A stretch of DNA of 64,000 bases from Phenylobacterium sp. (lineage in GTDB: Bacteria; Pseudomonadota; Alphaproteobacteria; Caulobacterales; Caulobacteraceae): the NCBI RefSeq assembly GCF_019636135.1, contig NZ_JAHBYD010000020.1:31001-95000 (forward strand). Reading direction: 5' to 3'. The stretch's first letter is position 1. Every line of letters starts with the position of its first letter. Of the stretch, positions 36,171 through 44,122 are shown piece after piece. The position numbers and the translations under genes are program-made. A model generated the notes under the pieces. The model was not told the origin of the DNA. It searched no databases and saw only the letters and a program-made list of their open reading frames with translations.

Positions 36171-36217
36171 GGCGATAGCGGTTCACCGTCTCGCGCAACC
36201 GGTCGTTGATCGGCCGG
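36171..36217 (-). pseudogene. Fragment of a TacA-like antitoxin gene
   Basis: These 47 bp match the 3' end of the intact antitoxin gene (34165-34211) with one mismatch and encode NDRLRETVNRYRR in a frame without a proper start. The rest of the gene is missing. Confidence 0.8.
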
Positions 36218-36232
36218 AGGCTGGGCCCGCCC

Positions 36233-37153
36233 CTACTCCCCGTCGGGAAACAGAACGTCGCGCAGCTTGTCGATCTCCGCTTGCCGGCGGCTGGGCGTGA
36301 GGGCGGCGAGCTTGTGAACCCGGTACTTGACGGCGGGCAGTTCGGCGGCATGCGCCAGACCGAGCAGGCTCCAGTCCGGCTCGCCGCGTTTGAAGGACAT
36401 GAGGAAGCGACGATGCGTCTGCGGCATGTCGCCGATCATGATGCGGATCATGTCCTCCCAGGCCGCATGGAGGTCATCGAGTGTGACGGGCTCCTCCGTC
36501 ATGCCCTCGAACTCCCGGGCGAACTTCTGCGTGAGGTCGCGACGAGGCGGGTTGAGGATGACGTTCAACGGACGTGCGCTGCTGAGGACGTAGGCGATGA
36601 AGGCGCGGCGGAGTTCGTTGCTGACCCCATCCTCCGCCAGCAGCAGCCTGACGTCATGGAGATCGCGCGGGTGCTGCCGATCCAATGCGGCCACCAGCTT
36701 GCCTGCGTAGAGGTCCGGCTTTGACACCACGAGGGTTTCAGCAAAGCCGAAGCGCGCCTCCACGGCGTCGGTCACCGGCATCATCGCCGGCTCGTAGACG
36801 ACGCCACGCAGCACCGGCGTCACCTCGATCTTGATGGCGACGCCGGCCTGGACATGCAGCCGTTCGACGTGGCCCTCGGCCGATTGCTGCGCGTGGATTT
36901 GTGCGCCGGGGATTCCGCCCTTGATGCCCGCGGCAAGGCGCCCCAGCGCCGCGTCGATGCCCTCGAGAGAAGCGTCATAGGACTCGACAGGCAGGTAGGT
37001 GAGATCGAGGTCGACGGAAAGACGCGGGAGATCGCGGAAAAAGAGGTTGATCGCCGTGCCGCCCTTCAACGCCAGCACGGTCTCCTGCGCCAGGTGGGGC
37101 AGGATGCGCACCAGCAACGCGACCTGCTGGTCATAGATGTCACGGTTGGCCAT
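36233..37153 (-). CDS. AbiEii-family nucleotidyltransferase toxin
   Basis: A 306-residue protein of the AbiEii/AbiGii type, the toxin of type IV abortive-infection systems; relatives modify tRNA using a nucleotide triphosphate. The nucleotidyltransferase signature is visible as LALKGGTAINLFF and RLSVDLDLTY (residues about 27-55). A downstream KPDLYAGKLVAALDRQHPRD is also typical. It overlaps its AbiEi antitoxin gene by 14 bp. Confidence 0.92.
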   Translation of the reverse strand: MANRDIYDQQVALLVRILPHLAQETVLALKGGTAINLFFRDLPRLSVDLDLTYLPVESYDASLEGIDAALGRLAAGIKGGIPGAQIHAQQSAEGHVERLHVQAGVAIKIEVTPVLRGVVYEPAMMPVTDAVEARFGFAETLVVSKPDLYAGKLVAALDRQHPRDLHDVRLLLAEDGVSNELRRAFIAYVLSSARPLNVILNPPRRDLTQKFAREFEGMTEEPVTLDDLHAAWEDMIRIMIGDMPQTHRRFLMSFKRGEPDWSLLGLAHAAELPAVKYRVHKLAALTPSRRQAEIDKLRDVLFPDGE

Positions 37154-37997
37154 CGAGATCCCCCGGCGCCGTGATGTTGAAGCGTTTATCGAGCTTGCCG
37201 CCGGGCGCCAGCATGCGTTTGCCGGAGCCCAGGTCGAAGTCCTCCGGATCGAGTTGAAGAAGCCAGCGGTGCCGGTGGCGGAATGCGAAGAAGAAGAAGA
37301 GGCGCTTGACCTTCACGCTCTTGCAGTCGTGCAGCAGCTTGGCGAGCCGACGCGGGCTGAGCGTGGCCAGCCCCTCCATCAGCTTGTCGACCTGATGGAA
37401 GCTTTCATGCTTCGGCAGTTCGTCGAGCATTTCGAGGAAAGCACGCTCCGGCGTCGAGACGGTGAGCGGCCACTCCCAATGCCCCCAGGGCAGGCGCTTC
37501 ACGCTGCCGTGGATCGGGTCATTGCTGGCGGCCTGAAGCGCGCGCGTGTCGGATGTCAGGTTGGTCGGCGCCAGCGTGATCGGCTGGTTGGCGAACAGGC
37601 GATGGCTGTTGTGCTTGCGGAAATCCACGCCCAGGCGAAGGTGATCGATCCAGCCTGGCAGCGGTTTGTCGGCGTAGAGATGAACCTCACGGATGTGGGC
37701 GGGCAGATAGTGCGCGAACCCTTGCAGTTCGAGCGCCGTTCGCCCACCGACGAGGACGGGAAAATCGAGCACGGTCTGGAGCGAGATGACGACCTGCTCC
37801 CAGCTCAGCGTGCCCCGCGGACGCCGATAGAGACGGCGTGCAGGCTGCTCCAACCAACCGGCCGAGACGTATTGGCTGCGAAGCGAGGTGGAATAGCCAC
37901 GCTCGCTCAGCCATGCCGCATCGACAACCGCCCCTTCGGGAAGCTGAGCGAGCAGCTTGTTTAGCTTTCCGTCTTCATGCTTAGCCACACTTAGCAT
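37140..37997 (-). CDS. AbiEi-family antitoxin
   Basis: A 285-residue antitoxin with an N-terminal winged-helix domain (about 10-95) and a C-terminal antitoxin domain; VLVGGRTALELQGFAHYL and TVSTPERAFLEMLDELPKH are characteristic. AbiEi proteins repress their promoter by binding inverted repeats, and CTTAGC words and a 19-bp palindrome occur upstream. It lies before the AbiEii gene and overlaps it. Confidence 0.9.
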   Translation of the reverse strand: MLSVAKHEDGKLNKLLAQLPEGAVVDAAWLSERGYSTSLRSQYVSAGWLEQPARRLYRRPRGTLSWEQVVISLQTVLDFPVLVGGRTALELQGFAHYLPAHIREVHLYADKPLPGWIDHLRLGVDFRKHNSHRLFANQPITLAPTNLTSDTRALQAASNDPIHGSVKRLPWGHWEWPLTVSTPERAFLEMLDELPKHESFHQVDKLMEGLATLSPRRLAKLLHDCKSVKVKRLFFFFAFRHRHRWLLQLDPEDFDLGSGKRMLAPGGKLDKRFNITAPGDLDGQP

Positions 37998-38044
37998 TCT
38001 GGAACATTTTCAAACCAAGGTCCAGTTTGATAAATTTCCAGATC

Positions 38045-38063
38045 GCTAAGTCTTCCTTAGCGT
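38045..38063. promoter_or_regulatory. Palindrome upstream of abiE, candidate AbiEi operator
   Basis: CGCTAAG-TCTTC-CTTAGCG, perfect 7-bp arms. Further CTTAGC half-sites lie at about 37980-37994 by the start codon. Confidence 0.55.
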
Positions 38064-38135
38064 CCCGACGAACTGGCGCTTATCGGCTTGAAACGCCGGA
38101 GCCAACCGACCATTATCCTCACAGGATAGGATAAG

Positions 38136-38582
38136 ATGGAGACATCGTCGGAGCACGAGCTCGCATATCTGTTGGATTTCGATGGCGCCCGTTTCCTCTT
38201 CGAGGAAGGGTACTGGGTGAAGATCGAAGTAAGCCGTACAGAAGCCACGCCGCAACGGCCGCACGGCCTATCGTATAGTTTCTCCCTCCATGATCCGGAG
38301 GGGCGGCGGCTGTTGGGCTTCGACAACGCCCATGGCGTTCCGCCACACGGCGGCCGCTACAAGACCAGGCCCGTTGCGCACGACCACTGGCATCGAACCG
38401 ATAGGGACCGGGGTCGGCCCTACGAATTCAGATCGGCTCTCGACCTCGTCCAGGACTTCCTGAACGAGGTCGAGAAGGTCCTCAAGGAACGCGGTGTCTC
38501 GGCGGTGATGATTGGCAAGAAGGATCAGACCGATGCCGGAACCGAAGCCGAAGGTTCAGAGCTGGACAGCGTTCAAGAATGA
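38136..38582 (+). CDS. TumE-like toxin (DUF6516 type)
   Basis: A 148-residue protein (METSSEHELAYLLDFDGA) with the pattern HGLSYSFSLHDPEGRRLLGFDNAH and RYKTRPVAHDHWHRTDRDRG seen in TumE-type toxins, whose histidine-rich loop is thought to be functional. It overlaps by 50 bp a downstream antitoxin gene, toxin-first. It diverges from the abiE genes, with the shared intergenic region holding the palindrome. Confidence 0.68.
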   Translation: METSSEHELAYLLDFDGARFLFEEGYWVKIEVSRTEATPQRPHGLSYSFSLHDPEGRRLLGFDNAHGVPPHGGRYKTRPVAHDHWHRTDRDRGRPYEFRSALDLVQDFLNEVEKVLKERGVSAVMIGKKDQTDAGTEAEGSELDSVQE

Positions 38583-38913
38583 CCTCCTGACGGCCGCAAA
38601 GGGCGCTCCGGCGCCCGCCGACGCGGGAAGTCTTGTCGTGGAGAGCGTAGACGCCCTGATGCGCCTGCTCACCCCGGAGAACCGCGAACTGCTCCGGATC
38701 ATTCGCGACGAAAAGCCCCAATCCGTGGCCGCCCTGGCCCGACGGACCCATCGCGCCGAACCCAATCTCGCCCGCACCCTGGGCAAGCTCGAAGCCGCCG
38801 GCCTCGTGGCGTTCCGACAGGACGGGAGGCGCAGGGCGCCGATCACACTGGCCCGGCGCTTCTCGGTTCACGTGGATCCGTTCAGCACAAACGATCGGAT
38901 TGAGGTCGCCTGA
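38533..38913 (+). CDS. TumA-like antitoxin with winged helix (HVO_A0114/MarR-like)
   Basis: A 126-residue DNA-binding protein. The winged helix lies at about residues 60-115 (RIIRDEKPQSVAALARRTHR, then NLARTLGKLEAAGLV). The start is the ATG at 38533 inside the toxin gene. It presumably neutralises the TumE-like protein and represses the operon. A broken 67-bp copy of part of this gene lies at 34505-34571. Confidence 0.78.
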   Translation: MPEPKPKVQSWTAFKNDLLTAAKGAPAPADAGSLVVESVDALMRLLTPENRELLRIIRDEKPQSVAALARRTHRAEPNLARTLGKLEAAGLVAFRQDGRRRAPITLARRFSVHVDPFSTNDRIEVA

Positions 38914-38950
38914 GGCAGATACAAACGCGCTGGTTACGACGACCTGTGGA

Positions 38951-39100
38951 ATGACCGATCTTGCCGAGAAGACCGGCCTGTCGCGCCAGGCGCTCTACAA
39001 GGCGCTGAGCGATGACGGAAATCCTCGCCTCAACACGTTCCTCAAGGTGATGAACGCGCTGGGGCTGACCCTCAAGGTGAAGACGTCCGAACCGGCTTGA
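38951..39100 (+). pseudogene. Truncated addiction-module antidote gene
   Basis: About 49 residues reading MTDLAEKTGLSRQALYKALS to the natural end LTLKVKTSEPA. This is the C-terminal half of the roughly 95-residue HTH antidote family; the N-terminal half and any toxin partner are missing. It directly follows the TumE/TumA pair. Confidence 0.72.
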
Positions 39101-39200
39101 GTTGGAGATGGTAGGCGCCCCCTCCTGGAGCACGGGATAAGCGATCCATCACCAGCCCCACGAGGACTCTACCGTGCGCGCCTCGCTTCGTTTACGGGCG

Positions 39201-40679
39201 TCAAGGGGGCGGGTATGACACCACGTCCAACCGTTCGAAGGCCCCAGCGTTGGCGCGCTCCACTTCCTCGGGCGGCCCCTCACCTATCATCATCCGCGCA
39301 AGCGTCGTGTGAAGCAGCGAGTTGACACGGTTGACCAAGGGCGTTCCTGAAACGCCGGGCACCGCTTGAACCTCGATCAGCCAAGGGTTGGCGTCCGCAT
39401 CAAACACCACATCCAGTCCGAACAGCTTGGGTCCAAACGAGCCGGGTAGCCCGAGTGCGGCTTGACGCTCAAAGAACCCGTCCGCCTTCAGGGCGCGGAC
39501 AAACCAGCCCATCAGATCGCCCAGCCGGCGGCGAGCCTCCTTCGCGTCGCGGCTATGAAGATGACGCATGTACGCCTCAAGGCTCCAGACATGGCCCTTG
39601 TCGCCCGCTTCGGCGTCATCACTCAGGACTAGGCGCGGATCGCCCGCGTGTAACGCCGTATTGGTGACGTGCATTGCCAACTCAAGCCGGTTCAGGCCGC
39701 GAAGGTTAAAGGCCTCGGGCGCTAGCCGCACCAGGCCGTCCCCGTAGACGTAGGCCCGCAGCGGATCAGTCGATGTGATCAGGCCATAGGCGCGGACGTG
39801 CGCCTTGTGCCCGGCCGCCAACAGCGGACGCTCTAGGTAGCGCTGCACGACATACCCTGCGCGATCCGCGAAGGCTTCTGCGCCCTCCGCCAGTTCGATT
39901 CCTTGGCCGCCGGACCCGTGCGTCGGCTTGGCGATGTAGAGCGCGCGCGACGGGGCGCCGGACGCATAGGCCAGCAGTTCGGCCCGCTCCGCAGGCAGGA
40001 CAAACGTAGCCGGCGCTCGACCACCAGGAACCGCAGCAAGCCCGCGCCGCACCACGCCCGCAAGGTGGCCCTTATCGACCAGCTTAAACCACTCGGGCGG
40101 CCCGTACGCCTGTAGGCGCGAAGTGAGGTAAGACGACACGCCAACCGGCTTGCTGTGGAACAGCTCGGCCAGATCCTTTCGCGCCCGCTCGGCGCTCGCG
40201 CGGTCGCCCGCGTCACTCTCTAGCCGCATCAGCCCGAACAGCGCGGGGGAGCGCCCAGGACCGCGAGAGCGCGTCAGGTGCGCCGCGAAGGCCGTTCGGG
40301 CGGCATCGATCCGCCCCAGGCGGTAGGACAGCGCCGCAACGCCCTCCAGCGCCCCCGGCGTGGCCTCGGCCGCCGCCAACCCCTCATAGGTCGCTAACGC
40401 ACCTTCCTGATCGCCGAGCGCGTAGAGGCTTTGCGCTAGGTAGTGGCCGCCGCCCCGGTGATCGGGGGAGATCGCCAGGAGCACCCGCGCCGACTCCGCG
40501 CACGCTTCAAAGTTCATGCTCCGATGATAGGCTCGCGTCAGCAAATCCCGCGCCTCGACCAACTGGGGCGCTGCCATGACCAGCTCGCGCAAGAGGCATA
40601 TGGCCCGCGCGCGGTCAGTCTCGATTAGGGGGCCATAGTGTTCCGCCAGGGTCGGCATTTGCGCCGCGTAGCCCGACAA
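39201..40679 (-). CDS. TPR protein with ATP-grasp (tubulin-tyrosine-ligase-like) domain
   Basis: A 492-residue protein. The first 180 residues are helical repeats of TPR type (ALGDQEGALATYEGLAAAEA, GRIDAARTAFAAHL). Residues about 225-470 form an ATP-grasp ligase of the TTL type: LYIAKPTHGSGGQGIEL (P-loop-like glycine strand), VVQRYLERPLL, and the metal site FGLDVVFDADANPWLIEVQA. TTL-like ligases add amino acids to proteins. It ends a minus-strand operon whose preceding gene encodes a glycine-rich tail-fibre-like protein, 20 bp away, a possible substrate (inference). Confidence 0.75.
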   Translation of the reverse strand: MSGYAAQMPTLAEHYGPLIETDRARAICLLRELVMAAPQLVEARDLLTRAYHRSMNFEACAESARVLLAISPDHRGGGHYLAQSLYALGDQEGALATYEGLAAAEATPGALEGVAALSYRLGRIDAARTAFAAHLTRSRGPGRSPALFGLMRLESDAGDRASAERARKDLAELFHSKPVGVSSYLTSRLQAYGPPEWFKLVDKGHLAGVVRRGLAAVPGGRAPATFVLPAERAELLAYASGAPSRALYIAKPTHGSGGQGIELAEGAEAFADRAGYVVQRYLERPLLAAGHKAHVRAYGLITSTDPLRAYVYGDGLVRLAPEAFNLRGLNRLELAMHVTNTALHAGDPRLVLSDDAEAGDKGHVWSLEAYMRHLHSRDAKEARRRLGDLMGWFVRALKADGFFERQAALGLPGSFGPKLFGLDVVFDADANPWLIEVQAVPGVSGTPLVNRVNSLLHTTLARMMIGEGPPEEVERANAGAFERLDVVSYPPP

Positions 40680-40699
40680 CCGCGAGACGTCTAGACCGC

Positions 40700-41446
40700 C
40701 TAGACCGCAATCATGACGATTAGGATAGCGCCGCTGGCGCCCAGCTTGCCCGCACCAATCCCATCAGTCGAGCTTCCGCCACCGCCGCCGTACACGTTCC
40801 CCGGACCTCCCCCCCCGCTTCCCGTTCCGGATGTGCCCGCACCCGAGGGCATGACTGTTGTCAGGCGCCCCGCTGGCGTTCCCGGGTTGGCCGCGCCGCC
40901 ACCGGCGCCGCCGGCTATGCTTGTGTTCCCCGGACTCCCGTTTGCACCATTGCCGCCGCCTTGGGCGCCCCCTGCCCCACCGGGAGGCGTACCGCCTCCT
41001 CCCGTCCCCGCGCCTCCGGTGCCGCCCCGGTATGCGCGACCGCCGCCTCCGAACCCATTTCCGCCCGCGCCACCGGCCGCCCCGCCCGGAGGCGGTTGCC
41101 CGCCAGTCGCTCCAACCGTCGCGCCAGAACAGGAAACGGTAGAAGTTCCGCCGGCCGTGTTAGCGGCCGCGCCAGCGCCAACCGAATAGTCAAGCGTCTG
41201 GCCGGGAGCCAAGACGCGCTCCCAATAGTACGCCCCGCCGCCGCCGCCGCCGCCGATGGTTGCACCGCTGGCGCCACCGGCACCGCCGCCAATGATATAG
41301 CAACACGCCTTGACGCGCCTCGTTTGGGCGGGAGTCGTGCCAGAACCCGAGGTGAACACTTCGGCATAAATCACCATCGCGTCGGCTGGCGGCCTCGACC
41401 CGCTCATACTCTGCCCGACGAACCCCCGCAGACCCTGGCCGATCAT
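40700..41446 (-). CDS. Glycine-rich phage tail-fibre-like protein
   Basis: A 248-residue protein. After MIGQGLRGFVGQSMSGSR and a short beta region, residues about 60-235 are a glycine-rich block (GGGGGGGAYYWERVLAPGQT, GGAGGNGFGGGG) of the type found at phage fibre tips, ending GASGAILIVMIAV as such domains do. Its ATG overlaps the stop of the preceding small gene (TGATG). The TPR/ATP-grasp gene follows 20 bp downstream. Confidence 0.7.
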   Translation of the reverse strand: MIGQGLRGFVGQSMSGSRPPADAMVIYAEVFTSGSGTTPAQTRRVKACCYIIGGGAGGASGATIGGGGGGGAYYWERVLAPGQTLDYSVGAGAAANTAGGTSTVSCSGATVGATGGQPPPGGAAGGAGGNGFGGGGRAYRGGTGGAGTGGGGTPPGGAGGAQGGGNGANGSPGNTSIAGGAGGGAANPGTPAGRLTTVMPSGAGTSGTGSGGGGPGNVYGGGGGSSTDGIGAGKLGASGAILIVMIAV

Positions 41447-41589
41447 CAGTAGTCCGCCCATTCTGCGACGGCGTTGATGCTCACCGACTGGCCTTGGGCC
41501 ATGTAGATGCACTCGTTCGGCTGGAGGATCAGAGGGTTGTCGTCGGAATACCCAAAGTCGGTCGTGGGAGCCTCGCTGTTCTGGGCCAT
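41446..41589 (-). CDS. Small phage structural protein, possibly a truncated C-terminus
   Basis: A 47-residue protein (MAQNSEAPTTDFGYSD, then NPLILQPNECIYMAQGQSVS, ending AVAEWADY). The second half resembles the C-terminal strand of phage virion proteins that end in an EW motif, so it may be the remnant of a longer gene. It is coupled by TGATG to the glycine-rich gene. Confidence 0.55.
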   Translation of the reverse strand: MAQNSEAPTTDFGYSDDNPLILQPNECIYMAQGQSVSINAVAEWADY

Positions 41590-41708
41590 GGTGTAGGTGG
41601 CCACCAAACGCCGTAGACGAACCGCATGTCCTGAAAGAACAGCCAGACCTCGGCGGCGAGGAGCGCGGCGAGGGCGCTCCAGCAGATGCCGGTCCTGAGC
41701 CTGTCCAT
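41529..41708 (-). CDS. Small single-pass membrane protein (tentative)
   Basis: About 59 residues from the ATG at 41708, which has AGGGGACC upstream. Residues about 8-27 (ICWSALAALLAAEVWLFF) form a membrane helix. The last 20 residues overlap the next gene in another frame and look unnatural, so the 3' part may be damaged. No family recognised. Confidence 0.35.
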   Translation of the reverse strand: MDRLRTGICWSALAALLAAEVWLFFQDMRFVYGVWWPPTPWPRTARLPRPTLGIPTTTL

Positions 41709-41813
41709 GGTCCCCTCACGCGGTCTTCGAGGCCGTCGCGACATTGCAGGAGCGCCTCGCGCACCTGCAAATATATACTTTACAAAGCAACCTAGCTGAG
41801 CCATAAGTGGCTC

Positions 41814-42746
41814 ATGGACCTGACGAATCCGATCTTTCAGCACGAGGACAAGGCCCGCGAGCACCTTGAGGCGACGCGTTGGCCGCACGGCCCGATCTGC
41901 CCGCACTGCGGCGTGGTCGACGAGGCGACCTACGTCGGCGGCAAGGCGGCCCGGAAAGGCGTCTACCAGTGCAACGCCTGCCGTGATCAGTTCTCGGTGA
42001 CGGTCGGCACCGTGTTCGAAAGCTCCAAGGTTCCGCTGAACAAGTGGCTGCTGGCGACCTACCTCATGTCGTCCAGCAAGAAGGGCATTTCGGCTCACCA
42101 GTTGCACCGCACGCTGGGGGTGACCTACAAGACCGCTTGGTTCATGGCGCACCGCATCCGCGAAGCGATGAACCCGACCGACCCGGCGCCGCTCGGCTGC
42201 AAGGGCAAGGTCGTGGAAGCCGACGAGACCTATGTCGGCGCCAAGGAGCACAACAAGCATGCGTCCAAGCGCAAGGAGGGCGGCGGCCCATGGAACAAGG
42301 CGGCGGTCGTCACCCTCGTTGAGCGCCAAGGCCGCGCCCGCTCGGTTCACGTCGCCAACGTCACCTCAAAAACGTTGGGCCGCGTCGTCCGCACGACCGC
42401 CAGCCGCGCCAGCCACCTCATGACAGACGGCGCGAAGCAGTACCGCGACGTCGGTCGCGAGTTCGCCTCGCACGCGTCGGTCGATCACACAGCGGGCGAG
42501 TACGTTCGCCTCGGCTTCCACCATTCCAACACGGTCGAGAACTACTTTTCGATCCTCAAGCGCGGCGTGATCGGCACGTTCCATCACGTCAGCGAACAGT
42601 ACCTCGCCCGTTACCTCGCCGAGTTCGATTTCCGCTATTCACTCCGCTCGGGGCTGGGCGTGGATGACGAACAGCGGACCGACGAACTGCTGCGCAACGT
42701 GGCTGGCAAGCGCCTGACCTATCGGCGGGCTGACAAAGCCGCGTAG
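41814..42746 (+). CDS. IS1595-family transposase
   Basis: A 310-residue DDE transposase of the ISXO2-like group. An N-terminal zinc ribbon (CPHCG and CNACRDQF, residues about 30-60) is followed by the DDE core, with the first Asp in VEADETYVGAKEH, the second in HLMTDGAKQYRD and the HHSNTVENYFS block near the catalytic Glu. I could not identify terminal inverted repeats. A GAGCCA/TGGCTC hairpin ends at the start codon and no SD is visible. Confidence 0.92.
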   Translation: MDLTNPIFQHEDKAREHLEATRWPHGPICPHCGVVDEATYVGGKAARKGVYQCNACRDQFSVTVGTVFESSKVPLNKWLLATYLMSSSKKGISAHQLHRTLGVTYKTAWFMAHRIREAMNPTDPAPLGCKGKVVEADETYVGAKEHNKHASKRKEGGGPWNKAAVVTLVERQGRARSVHVANVTSKTLGRVVRTTASRASHLMTDGAKQYRDVGREFASHASVDHTAGEYVRLGFHHSNTVENYFSILKRGVIGTFHHVSEQYLARYLAEFDFRYSLRSGLGVDDEQRTDELLRNVAGKRLTYRRADKAA

Positions 42747-42894
42747 CCGGAAGCAGACGGCGAGGAAGCTACTGGCGAAGAGGCGACGTCAGTTGGCTTC
42801 TTCCAAAGCTTAGCTTTCGTTGTGGATACAGCGTGGACGGCGGAACATCTCCCGAACACTCGGGTTGCGACTCGCCGCGACTTGTGAGGGATTC

Positions 42895-42923
42895 GGGGCG
42901 CGGGTGGTTCAGACCCGCGCCCC
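42895..42923. terminator. Strong hairpin downstream of the transposase gene
   Basis: GGGGCGCGGGT/ACCCGCGCCCC, 11-bp perfect arms with a 7-base loop and no T tail. It could be an attenuator, a terminator or part of the element end. Confidence 0.45.
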
Positions 42924-43027
42924 TGAAACCGCTGGTTGGAGCGGCCTCGTGTTGAGCCTCGATTTGAAATCGGAATCGGGAACGCGGTCAACGCTCCTGC
43001 TGGCACATCGCCTAGAAAGGCAAAGCG

Positions 43028-43303
43028 ATGGCCAACTTCATTGTCAGCTACGACCTTAACGGCCCGAGCCCGTCTCACCACGAGATGGACGAGCACCTTC
43101 AGAAGCTGGGAGGCACCCGTGGACGTCTCCTTGAGACGGTGTGGTACGTGAAGACGGAGGGGATGACCCACGTAACTCTGCGGAACTACGTTGCGGCGAT
43201 CCTGCAACCCGAGGACCAGCTTCTGGTAGTCGATTGCTACGCGGCTGCATGGCAGAACCTTCTCGTTACCGACGCGTCCTTCAAGGGCGCATGGGAGTCT
43301 TAA
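43028..43303 (+). CDS. Small SinR/Cas2-like-fold protein
   Basis: A 91-residue protein beginning MANFIVSYDLNGPSPSHHEM with later LLVVDCYAAAWQNLL. The opening YDL strand and size resemble the small ferredoxin-like proteins often annotated SinR-like, related in fold to Cas2 and VapD. No CRISPR array or other cas gene is nearby, so a CRISPR role is unlikely. A hairpin terminator lies just beyond the stop. Function unknown. Confidence 0.6.
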   Translation: MANFIVSYDLNGPSPSHHEMDEHLQKLGGTRGRLLETVWYVKTEGMTHVTLRNYVAAILQPEDQLLVVDCYAAAWQNLLVTDASFKGAWES

Positions 43304-43446
43304 GACTTTCGCGGCGCGGGCTTCGGCCCGCGCTCTTTCAGCGTCTCGTGCTTCTTGTGCGGTGTGTTCACCAGTCGCCCGAGCGTCTCTTGGAAGCGCC
43401 GTTCGGCTTCCTGTTCGTCAGTCTCAGGGGGAGACTTGTCGGTCAT
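43300..43446 (-). CDS. Small charged hypothetical protein
   Basis: A 48-residue protein (MTDKSPPETDEQEAERRFQE, ending KPAPRKS), strongly charged and probably helical in the middle. Its stop overlaps the convergent SinR-like gene by 4 bp and its start overlaps the divergent gene at 43445 by 2 bp, a tight packing typical of accessory DNA. No family recognised. Confidence 0.5.
   Translation of the reverse strand: MTDKSPPETDEQEAERRFQETLGRLVNTPHKKHETLKERGPKPAPRKS
43314..43333 (+). terminator. TTCG-tetraloop hairpin terminator after the SinR-like gene
   Basis: GCGCGGGC-TTCG-GCCCGCGC followed by TCTTTC, 10 bp past the plus-strand stop. It lies within the 3' part of the opposing small gene. Confidence 0.7.
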
Positions 43447-44122
43447 GCCTCAACCTATCAAACGCGAATGCGAGGTCATGCTGCATGGCCTCAGCCAGCG
43501 ACCCGAACACGCCGCCCGTCTTGGAATGATCGTAGCGTGTTCGGGTCAGCTTGAAACCTTGCTCGGCTACCTACTCGCGCATCTGACGCAGGCCAGCGCC
43601 TCCGTCACCATTGCGATGTTCGATTCCGTCACCAGCACCGACGCGCAGCGCGCGATGCTCACGGCAGCGGCAGAGCAAGCGTTAGCTGGCGCCGAGCTTC
43701 TTGAATTCCGCGACCTCATGGCGGAATTCCGAACGCGATACGGCGAGCGCAGTCGCCTTGTTCACAACGTCTGGGGCTACTCTCCGCAACACCCCGACAA
43801 GGCGATCTGGTGTCAGTCCAAGGACGCCACCAGTTTCAGCGCCCGGTTCATGGCCGCTGCGGTAGGGGACGACACTCTCGACCTTTTCGTTCGGGACATC
43901 CCGAACCCGATCTGGCGCAGCTGCTCCACCTACACCGTGAAGGACTTGACCGACGTCTACGAGCGCCTCGACCAGTACGCCGACCGAATCCGCGCCTTCA
44001 TCGTGAAGCTGCAACTAGAGCATCCGGTGCTTGGCCCTCGCCTTGCGCCAGCCGATGAAGCCAGCGATGGGCAAGCCAGCGCGCCTCCTCTGGAGTCACC
44101 CCCGGATCAGAACCAGGAATAG
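43445..44122 (+). CDS. Hypothetical protein
   Basis: A 225-residue soluble protein (MPQPIKRECEVMLHGLSQRP). The middle contains LGMIVACSGQLETLLGYLLA, LVHNVWGYSPQHPDKAIWCQ and a C-terminal helix, features of proteins that sense or bind through helical bundles (similar in style to HEPN-like proteins, but no R-x4-6-H motif is certain). No gene family can be named. It is divergent from the 48-residue gene. Confidence 0.65.
   Translation: MPQPIKRECEVMLHGLSQRPEHAARLGMIVACSGQLETLLGYLLAHLTQASASVTIAMFDSVTSTDAQRAMLTAAAEQALAGAELLEFRDLMAEFRTRYGERSRLVHNVWGYSPQHPDKAIWCQSKDATSFSARFMAAAVGDDTLDLFVRDIPNPIWRSCSTYTVKDLTDVYERLDQYADRIRAFIVKLQLEHPVLGPRLAPADEASDGQASAPPLESPPDQNQE

Noticed and set aside
41761..42840. 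Terminal inverted repeats of the IS1595-type element
   Set aside because: I compared both flanks and found no convincing matching ends, so element borders are not claimed.
43028..43303. Cas2 of a CRISPR system
   Set aside because: Only a distant fold-level likeness; no repeats with regular spacers and no other cas gene are present.
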